A DNA stretch of 64,000 bases from Bradyrhizobiaceae bacterium Ga0074131 (GCA_001464035.1 LNEC01000008.1:154331-218330); one strand, 5' to 3'. Counted from the stretch's first letter, positions 9,616 to 18,616 are shown. Notes: a model not told the origin generated them from the sequence alone. Made by a program: numbers and translations.

Positions 9616-9852
9616 TTCAGGGGTTCTTCGGGTCAAAGCAGTAAATAGGGTGGCGGAGGGACCGTGACGCGGCGGCTGCAACGAAGTCAAGCCGGGCCGG
9701 ATCGACCGCAAAACGGGTGTTGTGGCCCGGTTTCCCGCAGGGATCGGTTAACGGGCTGTTTAACGGCTGGTGCTACTGGTGGCGGGCGGACTGCGGGGCT
9801 TTGGCCTGGCGCAGGCTCGTTGATGGCTTGTAGCGTTGCGAGGGGAATCAAG

Positions 9853-10248
9853 ATGGCGGTTGATTTGTCGATGTCGGTTCTGGTGGTGGACGACTACAAC
9901 ACCATGATCCGTATCATCCGAAATCTCCTGAAGCAGCTCGGCTTCGAAAACATCGATGACGCCAGCGACGGATCGGCGGCGCTGAACAAGATGCGCGGCA
10001 AGAAATACGGGCTGGTGATCTCAGACTGGAACATGGAGCCGATGACCGGCTACGATCTGTTGCGCGAGGTTCGCGCCGACCCCAATCTCGCCACCACGCC
10101 GTTCATCATGATCACGGCGGAATCCAAAACCGAAAACGTGATTGCCGCGAAGAAGGCCGGCGTCAACAACTACATCGTCAAGCCGTTCAATGCCGCCACG
10201 CTGAAGACCAAGATCGAGGCGGTCTTTCCCGATATGGCCAGCGCGTAA
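9853..10248 (+). CDS. CheY-like single-domain response regulator
   Basis: A 131-residue receiver domain without an output domain, as in chemotaxis CheY. The acidic pair is D13/D14 (VLVVDDYNTMIR), the phospho-acceptor D58 lies in LVISDWNMEP, the switch Thr in FIMITAES and the conserved Lys in NYIVKPFN. The start is the ATG at 9853 behind GAGGGGAAT; an in-frame ATG ten codons upstream is less well placed. It is divergent from ribF and not in a che operon, so its kinase partner is not visible. The 237-bp upstream region has two TTAAC half-sites but with spacing one base off the CtrA consensus. Confidence 0.93.
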   Translation: MAVDLSMSVLVVDDYNTMIRIIRNLLKQLGFENIDDASDGSAALNKMRGKKYGLVISDWNMEPMTGYDLLREVRADPNLATTPFIMITAESKTENVIAAKKAGVNNYIVKPFNAATLKTKIEAVFPDMASA

Positions 10249-10251
10249 GCT

Positions 10252-10318
10252 CTTCACCTCGCCCCGCTTGCGGCGAGGGGTCGAAATTCGCGGTAGCGAA
10301 TTTCGGGTGAGGCATCCT
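10252..10318. repeat. Palindromic repeat between convergent genes
   Basis: CCTCGCCCCGCTTGCGGCGAGG forms one stem and GAAATTCGCGGTAGCGAATTTC a second. The outer ends are also complementary (TCACC/GGTGAG). It sits between the 3' ends of two convergent genes and may double as a terminator. It is related to the elements at 30057-30211 and 25763-25905. Confidence 0.65.
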
Positions 10319-10320
10319 CT

Positions 10321-11175
10321 TCACCACCTCAACTCCCGCATCAGCGCCTTGGGCGGGTGCCCAAACAGTTCCTTCACCGAAGCGGAGTCGAACTGATCGA
10401 GCCCCTCGAACTCTTCGGAGTGGATGCCGCGGGTCACGAACAGGCAGTCGATGCCGAAGCCATGCGCGCCGGCGAGATCGGTCCGCACGGAATCTCCGAT
10501 CGCCAGCACGCGATTGAGTTCGATGACATGGCTCTGGCGTTCGGCCGCGAGCTCGATGGCGCGCTCATAGATAGGCCGGTGCGGCTTGCCGTAAAAGATC
10601 ACCTCGCCGCCGAGCTCGCGATAGAGCTCGGCGATCGCGCCCGCGCAATAGATCAGGCGGTCGCCGCGCTCGACCACGATGTCGGGGTTGGCGCAGATCA
10701 GCGTCAGTTGGCGCTCGCGCGCCTTCAGCAACATGCTGCGGTAGTCCTCCGCGGATTCGGTTTCGTCGTCGAACAGGCCGGTGCAGACGATGTAATCGGC
10801 GGCTTCCAGCGGCGCGGACGGTGCATCCAGGCCGCGATAGATCGAATTGTCGCGCTCGGGGCCGAGCCAAAACATTTTCTTGCCCGGATGGTCGGCGACG
10901 AAATGCCGGGTCAGGTCGCCCGAACTGACGATGGCGTCATAGGTCTCGTCGGCGATGCCGAGCTTGCGCAATTGCCGTTGCACCGAATCGGCGGGCCGCG
11001 GCGCGTTGGTAATGAGGATCACCGTGCCGCCCTGGGAGCGGAAACCTTGAAGCGCGTCGCAGGCGTCGGGGAATGCCACGAGGCCGTTGTGAACCACGCC
11101 CCAGATGTCGGAGAGCACGACATCGACGCCAGCGACGAGATCGCGCAGCCGCTCGGCAAAACGGAGTCCGGTCAT
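10321..11175 (-). CDS. HAD-superfamily subfamily IIA hydrolase (TIGR01459-type)
   Basis: A 284-residue phosphatase-like protein of the NagD/PGP class of HAD hydrolases. Motif I is VLSDIWGVVHNG (residues about 20-31), with the variant DxxG typical of this alphaproteobacterial subgroup. Motif II is in ILITNAPRPAD. The C2 cap lies in the middle of the protein, and motif III/IV is in YGKPHRPIYERA followed by AIGDSVRTDLAGA. Family members dephosphorylate small metabolites, but the substrate of this subgroup is not established. It lies 15 bp downstream of the EAL protein gene on the same strand and probably shares its transcript. Confidence 0.9.
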   Translation of the reverse strand: MTGLRFAERLRDLVAGVDVVLSDIWGVVHNGLVAFPDACDALQGFRSQGGTVILITNAPRPADSVQRQLRKLGIADETYDAIVSSGDLTRHFVADHPGKKMFWLGPERDNSIYRGLDAPSAPLEAADYIVCTGLFDDETESAEDYRSMLLKARERQLTLICANPDIVVERGDRLIYCAGAIAELYRELGGEVIFYGKPHRPIYERAIELAAERQSHVIELNRVLAIGDSVRTDLAGAHGFGIDCLFVTRGIHSEEFEGLDQFDSASVKELFGHPPKALMRELRW

Positions 11176-11190
11176 GGCGGGGATGGCCGG

Positions 11191-12669
11191 TCAGCCCGGC
11201 CCGGCGGCACGACGCGCCAGCGCGGCATTGCCGGTCGTCCGCGCCGGAGGCTCGATGGCCGGACTTTGCAGGGGAGCCTTCTTGCTGGAGCCATTGGGTT
11301 CCTGGGCCTGGTTCGGAGGGGCCTCGCCGGTAGCAGATGCCCCCTCGGGCCGCAACGGCCGGGGCGGCGCGAACAGGAATCCCTGCCCGAACCGCACGTC
11401 ATAATCGAGCAGATCGACCACGGCGCGCTCGCCCTCGATCCGTTCAGCGATCAGGTCGATGCCGAAGCGGCCGAGCAGATCGGAAAGATCCGATGGGTGA
11501 ATGTCGGTGTTGGAACTCTGCCGCTGGTCGAGCAGCAGGGCGGCGGGTACCTTGATGAAGCGGACGCCGCGGTCGGCCAGTTCCCGCGGCTCAATCCGGA
11601 GATCGGTGACGTGGTCGATCGAGAAGCGGTAGCCGCGCTGCGCCAGCGCTGCCAGATGCTCGGTCTCGGTCGGGCCAAGGTTGCGAAACGTCGCCTGCTT
11701 GAATTCAAGCACAAAGGACGGCGCCAGCGCGCGATTGGCCTCGAGGAAATCGAGGCATTGCGCAAAGGTGGTGGGATTGCCGAGCGTCGCCGCGGCGACG
11801 TTGCAGAAGATCCCGACGTCCTTGTTGCGAACCATCAGGCGGCGCAGCACCTGCACGCAGCGCAGCATCACCATGTGATCGATTCGCCCGATCAGCCCGG
11901 CGGCTTCCGCGACCGCGATGAAATCCTCGGCGGCGATGACTTCGTCCTTGTCGTCGCGCAGCCGCGTGACCGCCTCGTAGAAGCGCACCTTGCGCTGCGG
12001 CAGGCTAACCATCGGCTGCAGATAGATGTCGATGCGGTTGTCCTCGACCGCGCCCTTCACGGCGCCGAGGATCTGCGCCTGGCTGCGCGAGGCCGCCGTT
12101 TTGGCGGGGGTGGCAGGGGGTGCCGCAACAGTGGGCAGCGCCGCGGCAGGCGTTGCCGCGGCGGGCGCGAGAGCGCTGCCCGTTGCCTCGTCGACATCAG
12201 ACGGTTCGCTCTGAGCGGCGCCATCCGGCGGGCTCACAGGCTGAGGCGGCGCGGCGGCCGCGCCCGACGCCAGCATGTCGTCGTGGCTGGCAACCGAGGC
12301 TGCGAGCTGCTTGACCAGCACGCCGAGTTCGTTGATCTCGCCGGTCACGGTCTGGATACGGTCGGCGGCGGCCGAGTTCGCCGACACCACCCGGCCCTCG
12401 ACGGCGGCGAGGCGGCGCCCGAATTCGGCGACCTGGCGGGCAAGGTCGGCGGTGCCGCGCGACAGATCCGCGATCTGGCCACCGACATCGCTGCGGTCCC
12501 GCAGCCGCATCGACACGGCGTTGTAGAGGATCAGGAAGGTCAGCGCGGTGAGCGCCACGATCGCGGATTCCGAACCGCTGATGCCCAGCACCGAATACAG
12601 GATCAGGCCGAGCGAGGCCGCGACCAGCACCATGCAGATGGCGATGAAAACCGTGGAAATGCGAATCAT
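11191..12669 (-). CDS. Membrane-anchored EAL-domain protein with degenerate active site (TipF-like)
   Basis: A 492-residue protein. Two membrane helices lie near residues 4-26 and 33-52, followed by a coiled-coil-like stretch (ADLSRGTADLARQVAEFGRR), a Pro/Ala-rich linker (about 135-205) and a C-terminal EAL domain (about 215-455). In active c-di-GMP phosphodiesterases the motifs EAL, DDFG and a set of metal ligands are required. Here EAL reads EAV, the central DDFG is SIDHVTDL (second Asp replaced by His), while FIKVP, IAERIE and GQGFLF remain. The architecture matches Caulobacter TipF, a c-di-GMP-binding flagellar-assembly factor with weak or no hydrolysis. I infer a c-di-GMP receptor rather than a working phosphodiesterase. 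Confidence 0.85.
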   Translation of the reverse strand: MIRISTVFIAICMVLVAASLGLILYSVLGISGSESAIVALTALTFLILYNAVSMRLRDRSDVGGQIADLSRGTADLARQVAEFGRRLAAVEGRVVSANSAAADRIQTVTGEINELGVLVKQLAASVASHDDMLASGAAAAPPQPVSPPDGAAQSEPSDVDEATGSALAPAAATPAAALPTVAAPPATPAKTAASRSQAQILGAVKGAVEDNRIDIYLQPMVSLPQRKVRFYEAVTRLRDDKDEVIAAEDFIAVAEAAGLIGRIDHMVMLRCVQVLRRLMVRNKDVGIFCNVAAATLGNPTTFAQCLDFLEANRALAPSFVLEFKQATFRNLGPTETEHLAALAQRGYRFSIDHVTDLRIEPRELADRGVRFIKVPAALLLDQRQSSNTDIHPSDLSDLLGRFGIDLIAERIEGERAVVDLLDYDVRFGQGFLFAPPRPLRPEGASATGEAPPNQAQEPNGSSKKAPLQSPAIEPPARTTGNAALARRAAGPG

Positions 12670-12806
12670 GCCGCGCGCGACGCCCTCAGGTCCAGACTGC
12701 CCCGCCGGGAGGAACGGAAAGCCGCACGCATCGTCCGTATCCTGCGCTCCTCCGGGCGCCGCGAGCTTAGCATCAATGTTGATTCGAAGAGCTACTGTTC
12801 TTTTGG

Positions 12807-13922
12807 TCAGCTCGGAATCGCCGGTCCCACCTGGTCGGCCATCACAGCGCCGCGTTCGCCGAGCGGCTTGGGCCGTCCCACCGTCGTATCCCGCGCCGTC
12901 TGGTGCTCGATTTCCGAGTTCAGTTCAGCGCCGCACAGCACCATGACGGCGGACATCCACATCCACATCATGAGGCCGATGGCGGCGCCGAGCGAGCCGT
13001 AGGTCGCGTCGTAGTTTCCGAAGTTCGACAGATACCAGGACAGCAGCGAGGAGCCCGCGATCCAGAGCAGGGCCGCCACCAGCGTCCCGATGCTGAGCCA
13101 CTCCCATTGCGCCGCCCGGCGGCTCGGTCCGAACCGGTAGAGCACGGCGAGCGCCGCCAGCAGGATCGCGAACATCACCGGCCATCGCGCCAGGCTGACG
13201 ATGATCTTGCTTTCTTGCGCGAGGCCGAGATGGTCGAGCGCGAGCGGCAGCGCCACCACTGCGCTCGCCATCACCATCAGGGCAATGATTCCGCCGGTCG
13301 TGAAGGCCAGTGAAAGCAGGTTGAGCCGGAAGAATCCGCGTTTCTCGCGCTCGCCATAGACCACATTCAAGGCCTCGATCACGGCCTTGACGCCGGCATT
13401 GGCGCTCCAGATCGCGAGCCCGAGGCCGAACAGGAACGTGACGCCGAGCGTGGCATCGCCCTTGGCTAGCACCCGCGCGATCTGGTCCTCCACGATCTGG
13501 AACGAGCCCTGCGGCAGCATGACGGCCAGGGTTTGCAGGTTGGCTCCGATGGTGGAGGGATCAGCGAACAATCCATAGGACGATACCAGCGCCGTGATGG
13601 CGGGAAACACCGCCAGCAGACCGAAGAACACCACACCTGCAGCGGTGGCGAGCAGACGATCCTCGCCGATCTGCTGATAGGTACGCCACAGGATATCCTT
13701 CCAGCCCGCCCAGGGAATATGGAACGGGCTGCTGGAAAGCCGGCCGCGGCCATGTTGTGAGATTTCAGGCACGGGAGAATCGCCCAGCGCGATAACTGGT
13801 TCCAGCACCGGCTTGGGCGATGATATCGCTTGCAGATAGCGCTGAGCGGTCAGGACGAAGATAGCCGTGGCTGCGATCAGCAAGAGATTGTCGGTGGCGT
13901 CGGGGCGACGGCTGCGTATCAT
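12807..13922 (-). CDS. YihY/virulence factor BrkB family inner-membrane protein
   Basis: A 371-residue polytopic protein of the UPF0761/BrkB family, whose molecular function is not settled. The start is the ATG at 13922 (MIRSRRPDATDN), overlapping the stop of the upstream gene by 4 bp (ATGA). A first helix (LLLIAATAIFVLTAQRYL) is followed by a cytosolic linker. The conserved core has the amphipathic entry PWAGWKDILWRTYQQIGEDRL, VFFGLLAVFPAITALVS, and further membrane segments up to YGSLGAAIGLMMWMW. Translational coupling with the holin-like membrane protein suggests a joint envelope role. Confidence 0.9.
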   Translation of the reverse strand: MIRSRRPDATDNLLLIAATAIFVLTAQRYLQAISSPKPVLEPVIALGDSPVPEISQHGRGRLSSSPFHIPWAGWKDILWRTYQQIGEDRLLATAAGVVFFGLLAVFPAITALVSSYGLFADPSTIGANLQTLAVMLPQGSFQIVEDQIARVLAKGDATLGVTFLFGLGLAIWSANAGVKAVIEALNVVYGEREKRGFFRLNLLSLAFTTGGIIALMVMASAVVALPLALDHLGLAQESKIIVSLARWPVMFAILLAALAVLYRFGPSRRAAQWEWLSIGTLVAALLWIAGSSLLSWYLSNFGNYDATYGSLGAAIGLMMWMWMSAVMVLCGAELNSEIEHQTARDTTVGRPKPLGERGAVMADQVGPAIPS

Positions 13923-14503
13923 GCTTGCGTTCGCCGTACCTGTTGGCGTCGTAGAGCCGCCCAACCTAGCAGCGAAGCTGCCAATATCAGGCCGGCCTGC
14001 ATCTTCCTGGTGTCCCCGACCGATTGCGGGCGGGATGTCGCCCGTCCAGGGCTGGCGCCGCTCACCGGGGTGGCCGACGCCCGCAGGATCGCCGCCGCGG
14101 TATCGCTGGCGGCCTCAGCTCGCGCCGGTTTCATCGGATTGGCCTTGAGGGCGACACGCAGGCGGCTGGCTAGAGAGGGGAAGTGAGGCGTGGATCGCTT
14201 CAGCCGGGTGGCGGCCACTCCCGCACAGATCGCCGCGATCGCCACCAGCAAGCCGCCGATGGCGCCGAACGCCTGAAATAGTCCGTAGTTAATTTCGATC
14301 CAACGAAACAGCGCGGTGACGCCGACCAGGAGCGCCGCGATCAGGAAAACGCCCGCGGCGGCGAACATCCCGGCGGCAACGGCATAGGATGTGACCGTGT
14401 TGGTCGCCTGACTGGTGCGGTCGCGCAGATACGATTGCGTCGCCCGCGTGATATAGCCCAGTTTGAGCGCTAACCCCGCTCGCAGCAAGCCGCTGGAGAG
14501 CAT
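13919..14503 (-). CDS. Phage-holin-superfamily-like membrane protein (DUF1469-type)
   Basis: A 194-residue membrane protein. Two hydrophobic hairpin segments (VTSYAVAAGMFAAAGVFLIA and AFGAIGGLLVAIAAICAGVA, residues about 40-100) match the layout of the holin-like DUF1469/YqjE group. A variable hydrophilic segment follows and a last hydrophobic stretch (MQAGLILAASLLGWAAL) lies near the C-terminus. Function is unknown; such proteins are common beside YihY/BrkB or YqjD-type genes in Proteobacteria. The stop overlaps the BrkB-family start by 4 bp. The name reflects fold similarity only and implies no phage origin. Confidence 0.75.
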   Translation of the reverse strand: MLSSGLLRAGLALKLGYITRATQSYLRDRTSQATNTVTSYAVAAGMFAAAGVFLIAALLVGVTALFRWIEINYGLFQAFGAIGGLLVAIAAICAGVAATRLKRSTPHFPSLASRLRVALKANPMKPARAEAASDTAAAILRASATPVSGASPGRATSRPQSVGDTRKMQAGLILAASLLGWAALRRQQVRRTQA

Positions 14504-14754
14504 GTCCGTGATTCCTTCGCCGCAGCGCCGCCCATCAGCGTTGCGGTGATTGAACGTGGAGAGGTTTCGAAGGTTCCGGTGATGCCGAGTGTCCCGGGGG
14601 GGTGCGGCGTAAAACGCCGTTTCGCGAAACCGAGACCTGTCGCGTCGATTCGAGCGTGCATACTTGAGGTCCGGCTCTGCCGCGCACCGACGCAGCGCGT
14701 CGAAGGCGCGCGTGCAGGGCGCTGCACCGCGTCGGGGACGGAAGAGCGGCGTCC

Positions 14755-16101
14755 TTACGCCACCGCGCGGATCACCTTGGCGACCTTGTCAACGATTTCG
14801 CCGATCTGGTCTTCGGTGACGATCAGTGGCGGGGTAAGCGCCAGGGTGTCACCGGCCACGCGCAGCATCAGGTCGTTGTCGTGGAACGCACTGTTGAGCC
14901 CGTCGAAGCCGCGCTTGCCCGGCAGGTCCGGATGCGACGAAAGGTCGATGCCCGCCGTCAGGCCGATGGTGCGGATGTCCACCACGTTGGGCTCGTTCCG
15001 CAGCGACATCACGGCGTCGGCGAACTTCGGTTCGAGCATCTTCGCGCGCTCGAACAGCTTTTCGTCGCGATAGATGTCGAGCGTCGCCAGCGCGGCGGCG
15101 CAGGCGATCGGGTGCGCCGAATAGGTATAGCCGTGGGTCAGTTCGACGACATGTTCCGGGCCGCTCATGAAGGCGTCGTGGATGGTGTCACGCACTAGCA
15201 CGCCGCCCATGGGCGCAGCACCATTGGTGATGCCTTTTGCAAAAGTCAGCATGTCCGGCAGCACGCCGTAGCGCTCGGCGGCGAACGCAAAGCCGAGCCG
15301 GCCGTAACCGGTGATGACCTCGTCGAAGATCAGGAGAATGCCGTGCTTCTGGGTGATCTCGCGCAGCCGCTTGAGATAACCCTTCGGCGCCGGCAGCACG
15401 CCGGTCGATCCCGCCATCGGTTCGACGATGACGGCGGCGATGGTGTTGGCGCCGTGCAAATTGACCAGCCGCTCCACATCGTCGGCGAAATGCGCGCCAT
15501 ATTCCGGCTCGCCCTTGGTGAAGGCCTGCTTCTCTCGGTCATAGGTGTGGGAAATATGATCGACGCCCGACAACAGCGAGCCGTATATCTTGCGGTTACC
15601 AACGATGCCGCCGACGGACGTGCCGCCGAAGCCGACGCCGTGATAGCCACGCTCGCGGCCGATCAGCCTGACACGGCCGCCCTGACCGCTGATCTGGTGA
15701 TAGGCCAGCGCGATTTTCAGCGCGGTATCGGCAGCCTCAGAACCGGAATTGCAGAAGAACACGTGATCGAGCCCGGCCGGCGCCAGATCGGCGATGCGGC
15801 TGGCGAGCTCGAAAGCCTGCGGAATGCCGAACTGGAACGGCGGCGCGTAGTCCAGTGCCGCGGCCTGCTTGCCGATCGCCTCGGCAATCTGGCTGCGGCC
15901 GTGGCCGGCGTTGCAGCACCACATGCCGGCGGCAGCGTCGATGATCTTGCGACCGTCGACGGTAACGTAATGCATGTCCTTGGCGCCGGCGAGCAGCCGC
16001 GGGTTCTTCTTGAACGCCCGGTTAGCGGTGAAGGGCATCCAATGCGCGGCGAGATCGTTCGGTACGTTGACGGCGGCAGGGCGTGGGCTCTTATCCAGCA
16101 T
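14755..16101 (-). CDS. Class III omega-aminotransferase (beta-alanine/omega-amino acid:pyruvate type)
   Basis: A 448-residue PLP enzyme transferring an amino group from an omega-amino acid or amine to pyruvate. The start is the ATG at 16101 (MLDKSPRPAAV), in preference to an ATG at 16179. Family landmarks: HWMPFTANRAFKKNPRL near the N-terminus, GMWCCNAGHGR, FFCNSGSEAADTALK for phosphate binding, YHGVGFGGTSVGG, LLIFDEVITGYGRLG containing the PLP-binding Asp, and the Schiff-base Lys in LTFAKGITNGAAPMG. The W/FCCN pattern is typical of the beta-alanine:pyruvate aminotransferase group (Apt). It is a stand-alone minus-strand gene; the 251-bp gap downstream to 14504 holds no convincing gene. Confidence 0.92.
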   Translation of the reverse strand: MLDKSPRPAAVNVPNDLAAHWMPFTANRAFKKNPRLLAGAKDMHYVTVDGRKIIDAAAGMWCCNAGHGRSQIAEAIGKQAAALDYAPPFQFGIPQAFELASRIADLAPAGLDHVFFCNSGSEAADTALKIALAYHQISGQGGRVRLIGRERGYHGVGFGGTSVGGIVGNRKIYGSLLSGVDHISHTYDREKQAFTKGEPEYGAHFADDVERLVNLHGANTIAAVIVEPMAGSTGVLPAPKGYLKRLREITQKHGILLIFDEVITGYGRLGFAFAAERYGVLPDMLTFAKGITNGAAPMGGVLVRDTIHDAFMSGPEHVVELTHGYTYSAHPIACAAALATLDIYRDEKLFERAKMLEPKFADAVMSLRNEPNVVDIRTIGLTAGIDLSSHPDLPGKRGFDGLNSAFHDNDLMLRVAGDTLALTPPLIVTEDQIGEIVDKVAKVIRAVA

Positions 16102-16230
16102 GGGGGCCTCTTCATAGTTTCGGGACGCGGGCGGCTGCCCGCGCAAGCTATCAGCTTCGTCGCGCCACGGGAACGCCAATGCAGCGCAATATTTCGGCTC
16201 AATCGGGCGGATTGAGGACGGCGGGCTCGC

Positions 16231-17193
16231 TCACAGATCGGCGGCGCCGATCCAGAACACCTCGCCGTCGGATTCCTCGGTATCGAGCCAGAGCAGCGGC
16301 AGATGCGGGTAAGCGGCCTCCAGCGCGGGCCGGCAACGGCCGATCTCGCACAGCAGCCCGCCCCGCGGCGTCAAGTGCCGCCCGGCCTCGTCGAGGATGC
16401 GGCGGACGACGTCGAGTCCGTCGCTCCCCCCGTCGAAAGCGAGTTTCGGCTCGGCGCGGCATTCCCGCGGCAGGTCGGCCATGCCCTGCGCGTCGACATA
16501 GGGCGGATTGGAAATGATCAGGTCGTAGCGCCGGCCGCCGACCGGCTTGAACAGGTCGCCCCGATGCAGGGTCACCCGGTCATCGAGACCGTAGCCGGCA
16601 ATGTTGCGCGCGGCAACGGCGAGGGCGTCTTTGGAAAGGTCGACGGCGTCGATCCGGGCATTGGGGAAATTCCGGCTCGCGAGCACGGCGAGGCACCCCG
16701 AGCCGGTGCAGAGGTCGAGCACGTTTTCGACATCTGCGGGGTCCTCGATCAGCGAGCCGCCGGCCTCGTCATCCTCGCCTCCGAAATGCGTATCCAGCAA
16801 TTCCCCGATGAACGAACGCGGCACGATGGTGCGCTCGTCGACATAGAAAGGCAAACCCCGCATGTAGATTTTGTGGACCAGATAGGCGGCGGGTTTCCGC
16901 GTGGCGACGCGGCGGGCGATCAAGTCGAGGATCGCCTTGGCCTCGCTTGCTGTAACCCGCGCTGCCGCAAAGGTCTCGAATTGGTCGGGATGCAAATGCA
17001 GGGTTTCGCAGACCAGGAAGGCGGCCTCCGCCACCGGGTCGGTAGTGCCGTGCGCGAACACCAGTTCTGCTTCGACGAAACGGCTCGTCGCATAGCGCAC
17101 GAAATCGAGCAGGGTTTCGAGTTCGCCGGGAGCGACGTTCGGCAATCTTGTTGCGGCCGGCCGCTTGACCGCCGGCTTTGCGTGCTTGGCCAT
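16231..17193 (-). CDS. prmB: Ribosomal protein L3 glutamine N5-methyltransferase
   Basis: PrmB methylates a Gln of 50S ribosomal protein L3 using S-adenosylmethionine. The protein is 320 residues. The N-terminal helical substrate domain includes FVRYATSRFVEAELVFAHGT and IPRS-like IVPRSFIGELL, which is diagnostic of PrmB rather than PrmC. The SAM motif VLDLCTGSGCLAVLA lies near residue 155 and the catalytic NPPY is in DLIISNPPYVDAQG. Its start codon shares one base with the stop of moaE (TGATG), so it is read as the last gene of the uvrC-pgsA-moaD-moaE-prmB series. Confidence 0.95.
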   Translation of the reverse strand: MAKHAKPAVKRPAATRLPNVAPGELETLLDFVRYATSRFVEAELVFAHGTTDPVAEAAFLVCETLHLHPDQFETFAAARVTASEAKAILDLIARRVATRKPAAYLVHKIYMRGLPFYVDERTIVPRSFIGELLDTHFGGEDDEAGGSLIEDPADVENVLDLCTGSGCLAVLASRNFPNARIDAVDLSKDALAVAARNIAGYGLDDRVTLHRGDLFKPVGGRRYDLIISNPPYVDAQGMADLPRECRAEPKLAFDGGSDGLDVVRRILDEAGRHLTPRGGLLCEIGRCRPALEAAYPHLPLLWLDTEESDGEVFWIGAADL

Positions 17194-17660
17194 CAGGACT
17201 TGGTCCAGCGCGCAGCGGCGACATCGTCGTCACTGTGGGCGTTGACCCAGTTGGCTCCGGTGGGCTTTTCCTCGCGCTTCCAAAACGGCGCATTGGCCTT
17301 CAGATAATCCATCAGGAATTCCGCTGCCTGGAATGCCGCCTGCCGGTGGGCCGAGGCCGCCAGCACCAGGACGATGTTTTCGCCTGCCGTGATGCGGCCG
17401 ACGCGATGGATCACCGTCAGCCCGGTCAGCGGCCAGCGCGACATCGCTGCTTCGGCGTGGCGCGCGATTTCGGCCTCCGCCATATCAGGGTAATGCTCCA
17501 GCGTCAGCGCCGCGATGGCCTCGCCGCCCTCGGAGCCGCGGCAGATCCCGGAAAACGTCACGATGGCACCGATATCGGTGCGCCCCTGGGTGAGTAATGC
17601 GATCTCGCGGCCGATGTCGAAATCGGCTTGCTGGATCCGGATGGTTACCTTGGCGGCCAT
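17193..17660 (-). CDS. moaE: Molybdopterin synthase catalytic subunit
   Basis: MoaE, with thiocarboxylated MoaD, inserts two sulfurs into precursor Z to form molybdopterin. The protein is 155 residues, the usual size. Recognisable elements are GAIVTFSGICRGSEGGEAI near residue 30, HYPDMAEAEI, HRVGRITAGENIVLVLAAS, and the Lys-rich active-site region LKANAPFWKREEKP near residue 125. moaD ends 7 bp upstream, so the two subunits are co-expressed. Confidence 0.96.
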   Translation of the reverse strand: MAAKVTIRIQQADFDIGREIALLTQGRTDIGAIVTFSGICRGSEGGEAIAALTLEHYPDMAEAEIARHAEAAMSRWPLTGLTVIHRVGRITAGENIVLVLAASAHRQAAFQAAEFLMDYLKANAPFWKREEKPTGANWVNAHSDDDVAAARWTKS

Positions 17661-17667
17661 CAGGGGC

Positions 17668-17919
17668 TCAGCCGCCGGTCATCGGTGGAAAAAAAGCGAT
17701 CTCGCGTGCGCCGGCGATGGCCGTATCCGGTTTGACGTGGGCGTGGTCGATCGCGGCGCGAATCACCCGCGGCGTTTCGAAGGCATGGGCGTAGGCCTCG
17801 CCCTGTCCCGCCAGCCACGTGATCAGGTCGTCTACGGTGCGAACGCTGGGCGGCGGCTCGACCGTTTCCTCGGCTTTGCCGACCCGTTCGCGTACCCAGG
17901 CGAAATACTTCACCTTCAT
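17668..17919 (-). CDS. moaD: Molybdopterin synthase sulfur-carrier subunit
   Basis: MoaD is the ubiquitin-fold sulfur carrier of molybdopterin synthase. The protein is 83 residues and ends in PPMTGG: the C-terminal Gly-Gly is adenylated and thiocarboxylated. The N-terminus MKVKYFAWVRERVGKAEE is characteristic. The ATG overlaps the TGA of pgsA by 4 bp (ATGA), placing it in the same translation unit as pgsA and moaE. Confidence 0.96.
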   Translation of the reverse strand: MKVKYFAWVRERVGKAEETVEPPPSVRTVDDLITWLAGQGEAYAHAFETPRVIRAAIDHAHVKPDTAIAGAREIAFFPPMTGG

Positions 17920-18533
17920 CCCTCATCCTCCTTGATGAGATGATGAATGCCGGCGCGGAAATAGTCCCAGCCGGTGTAGATCGTGAAAATCGCCGACAAC
18001 CATAGCAAGACGATGCCGATCAGCGTGGTCGCCGGCAAGACTTGCTCGCCGGCTTCTCCGGCGATCAAAAAGCCGATCGCAACCAGCTGGATGGTGGTTT
18101 TCCATTTCGCGAGCTTGGTGACGGGCACGCTGACCCGCAACGCGGCGAGATATTCGCGCAGGCCTGAGACCAGGATTTCGCGGCACAGGATGACGATGGC
18201 GGCCCACAGCGTCCAGCCATGAATACTGCTGTCCGCCGCCAGCATCAGGAGGCAGGATGCTACCAGCAGCTTGTCCGCGATCGGATCCAGCATCCGGCCG
18301 AACGCCGACTGCTGATCCCATATTCGCGCATAGTAGCCATCGAGATAATCGGTGATCGCGGCCGCGATGAAGACCGCCAGCGCCACCCAGCGCAGCCACA
18401 ACGGGTAGGACATGATGGATTGCAGGAAGACGCAGCCGACCACCACCGGAATCGCTGCGATCCGGCCGTAGGTCAGGATGTTCGGCAGGGACAGCGAGCT
18501 TCTGGCCGATCCCTTTGTCGTGGCGATGTTCAT
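17916..18533 (-). CDS. pgsA: CDP-diacylglycerol-glycerol-3-phosphate 3-phosphatidyltransferase
   Basis: PgsA makes phosphatidylglycerol phosphate in the inner membrane, the first committed step to phosphatidylglycerol and cardiolipin. The protein is 205 residues with several membrane helices. The CDP-alcohol phosphotransferase signature is complete: DYLDGYYAR, then G nine residues later in SAFGRML, then DPIAD (pattern D-x2-DG-x2-AR-x8-G-x3-D-x3-D). The start is the ATG at 18533 (MNIATTKGS); a much longer open frame through this region belongs partly to uvrC in another frame. It sits 83 bp downstream of uvrC. Confidence 0.97.
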   Translation of the reverse strand: MNIATTKGSARSSLSLPNILTYGRIAAIPVVVGCVFLQSIMSYPLWLRWVALAVFIAAAITDYLDGYYARIWDQQSAFGRMLDPIADKLLVASCLLMLAADSSIHGWTLWAAIVILCREILVSGLREYLAALRVSVPVTKLAKWKTTIQLVAIGFLIAGEAGEQVLPATTLIGIVLLWLSAIFTIYTGWDYFRAGIHHLIKEDEG

Positions 18534-18616
18534 CCGTCTTACCAATACCGCCGCAGCCCGGAGGTCAACCGTGCGGAGCACCTGATCCGTTGCAGGCGGC
18601 CCCTGTGTGACGCGAA

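Noticed and set aside
9748..9763. CtrA-like TTAAC...TTAAC upstream of the CheY-like gene
   Set aside because: Spacing between TTAA half-sites is 8 rather than 7 bases, so the match is incomplete.
10357..13002. A plus-strand open frame of about 880 codons opposite the HAD and EAL genes
   Set aside because: It is antisense to two clear genes and spans their intergenic gap. Long antisense frames are common at this G+C, and its translation has no recognisable domain.
14470..14727. An 85-codon minus-strand frame upstream of the holin-like gene
   Set aside because: Composition and start context look non-coding and no family is visible. It overlaps the start of a supported gene.
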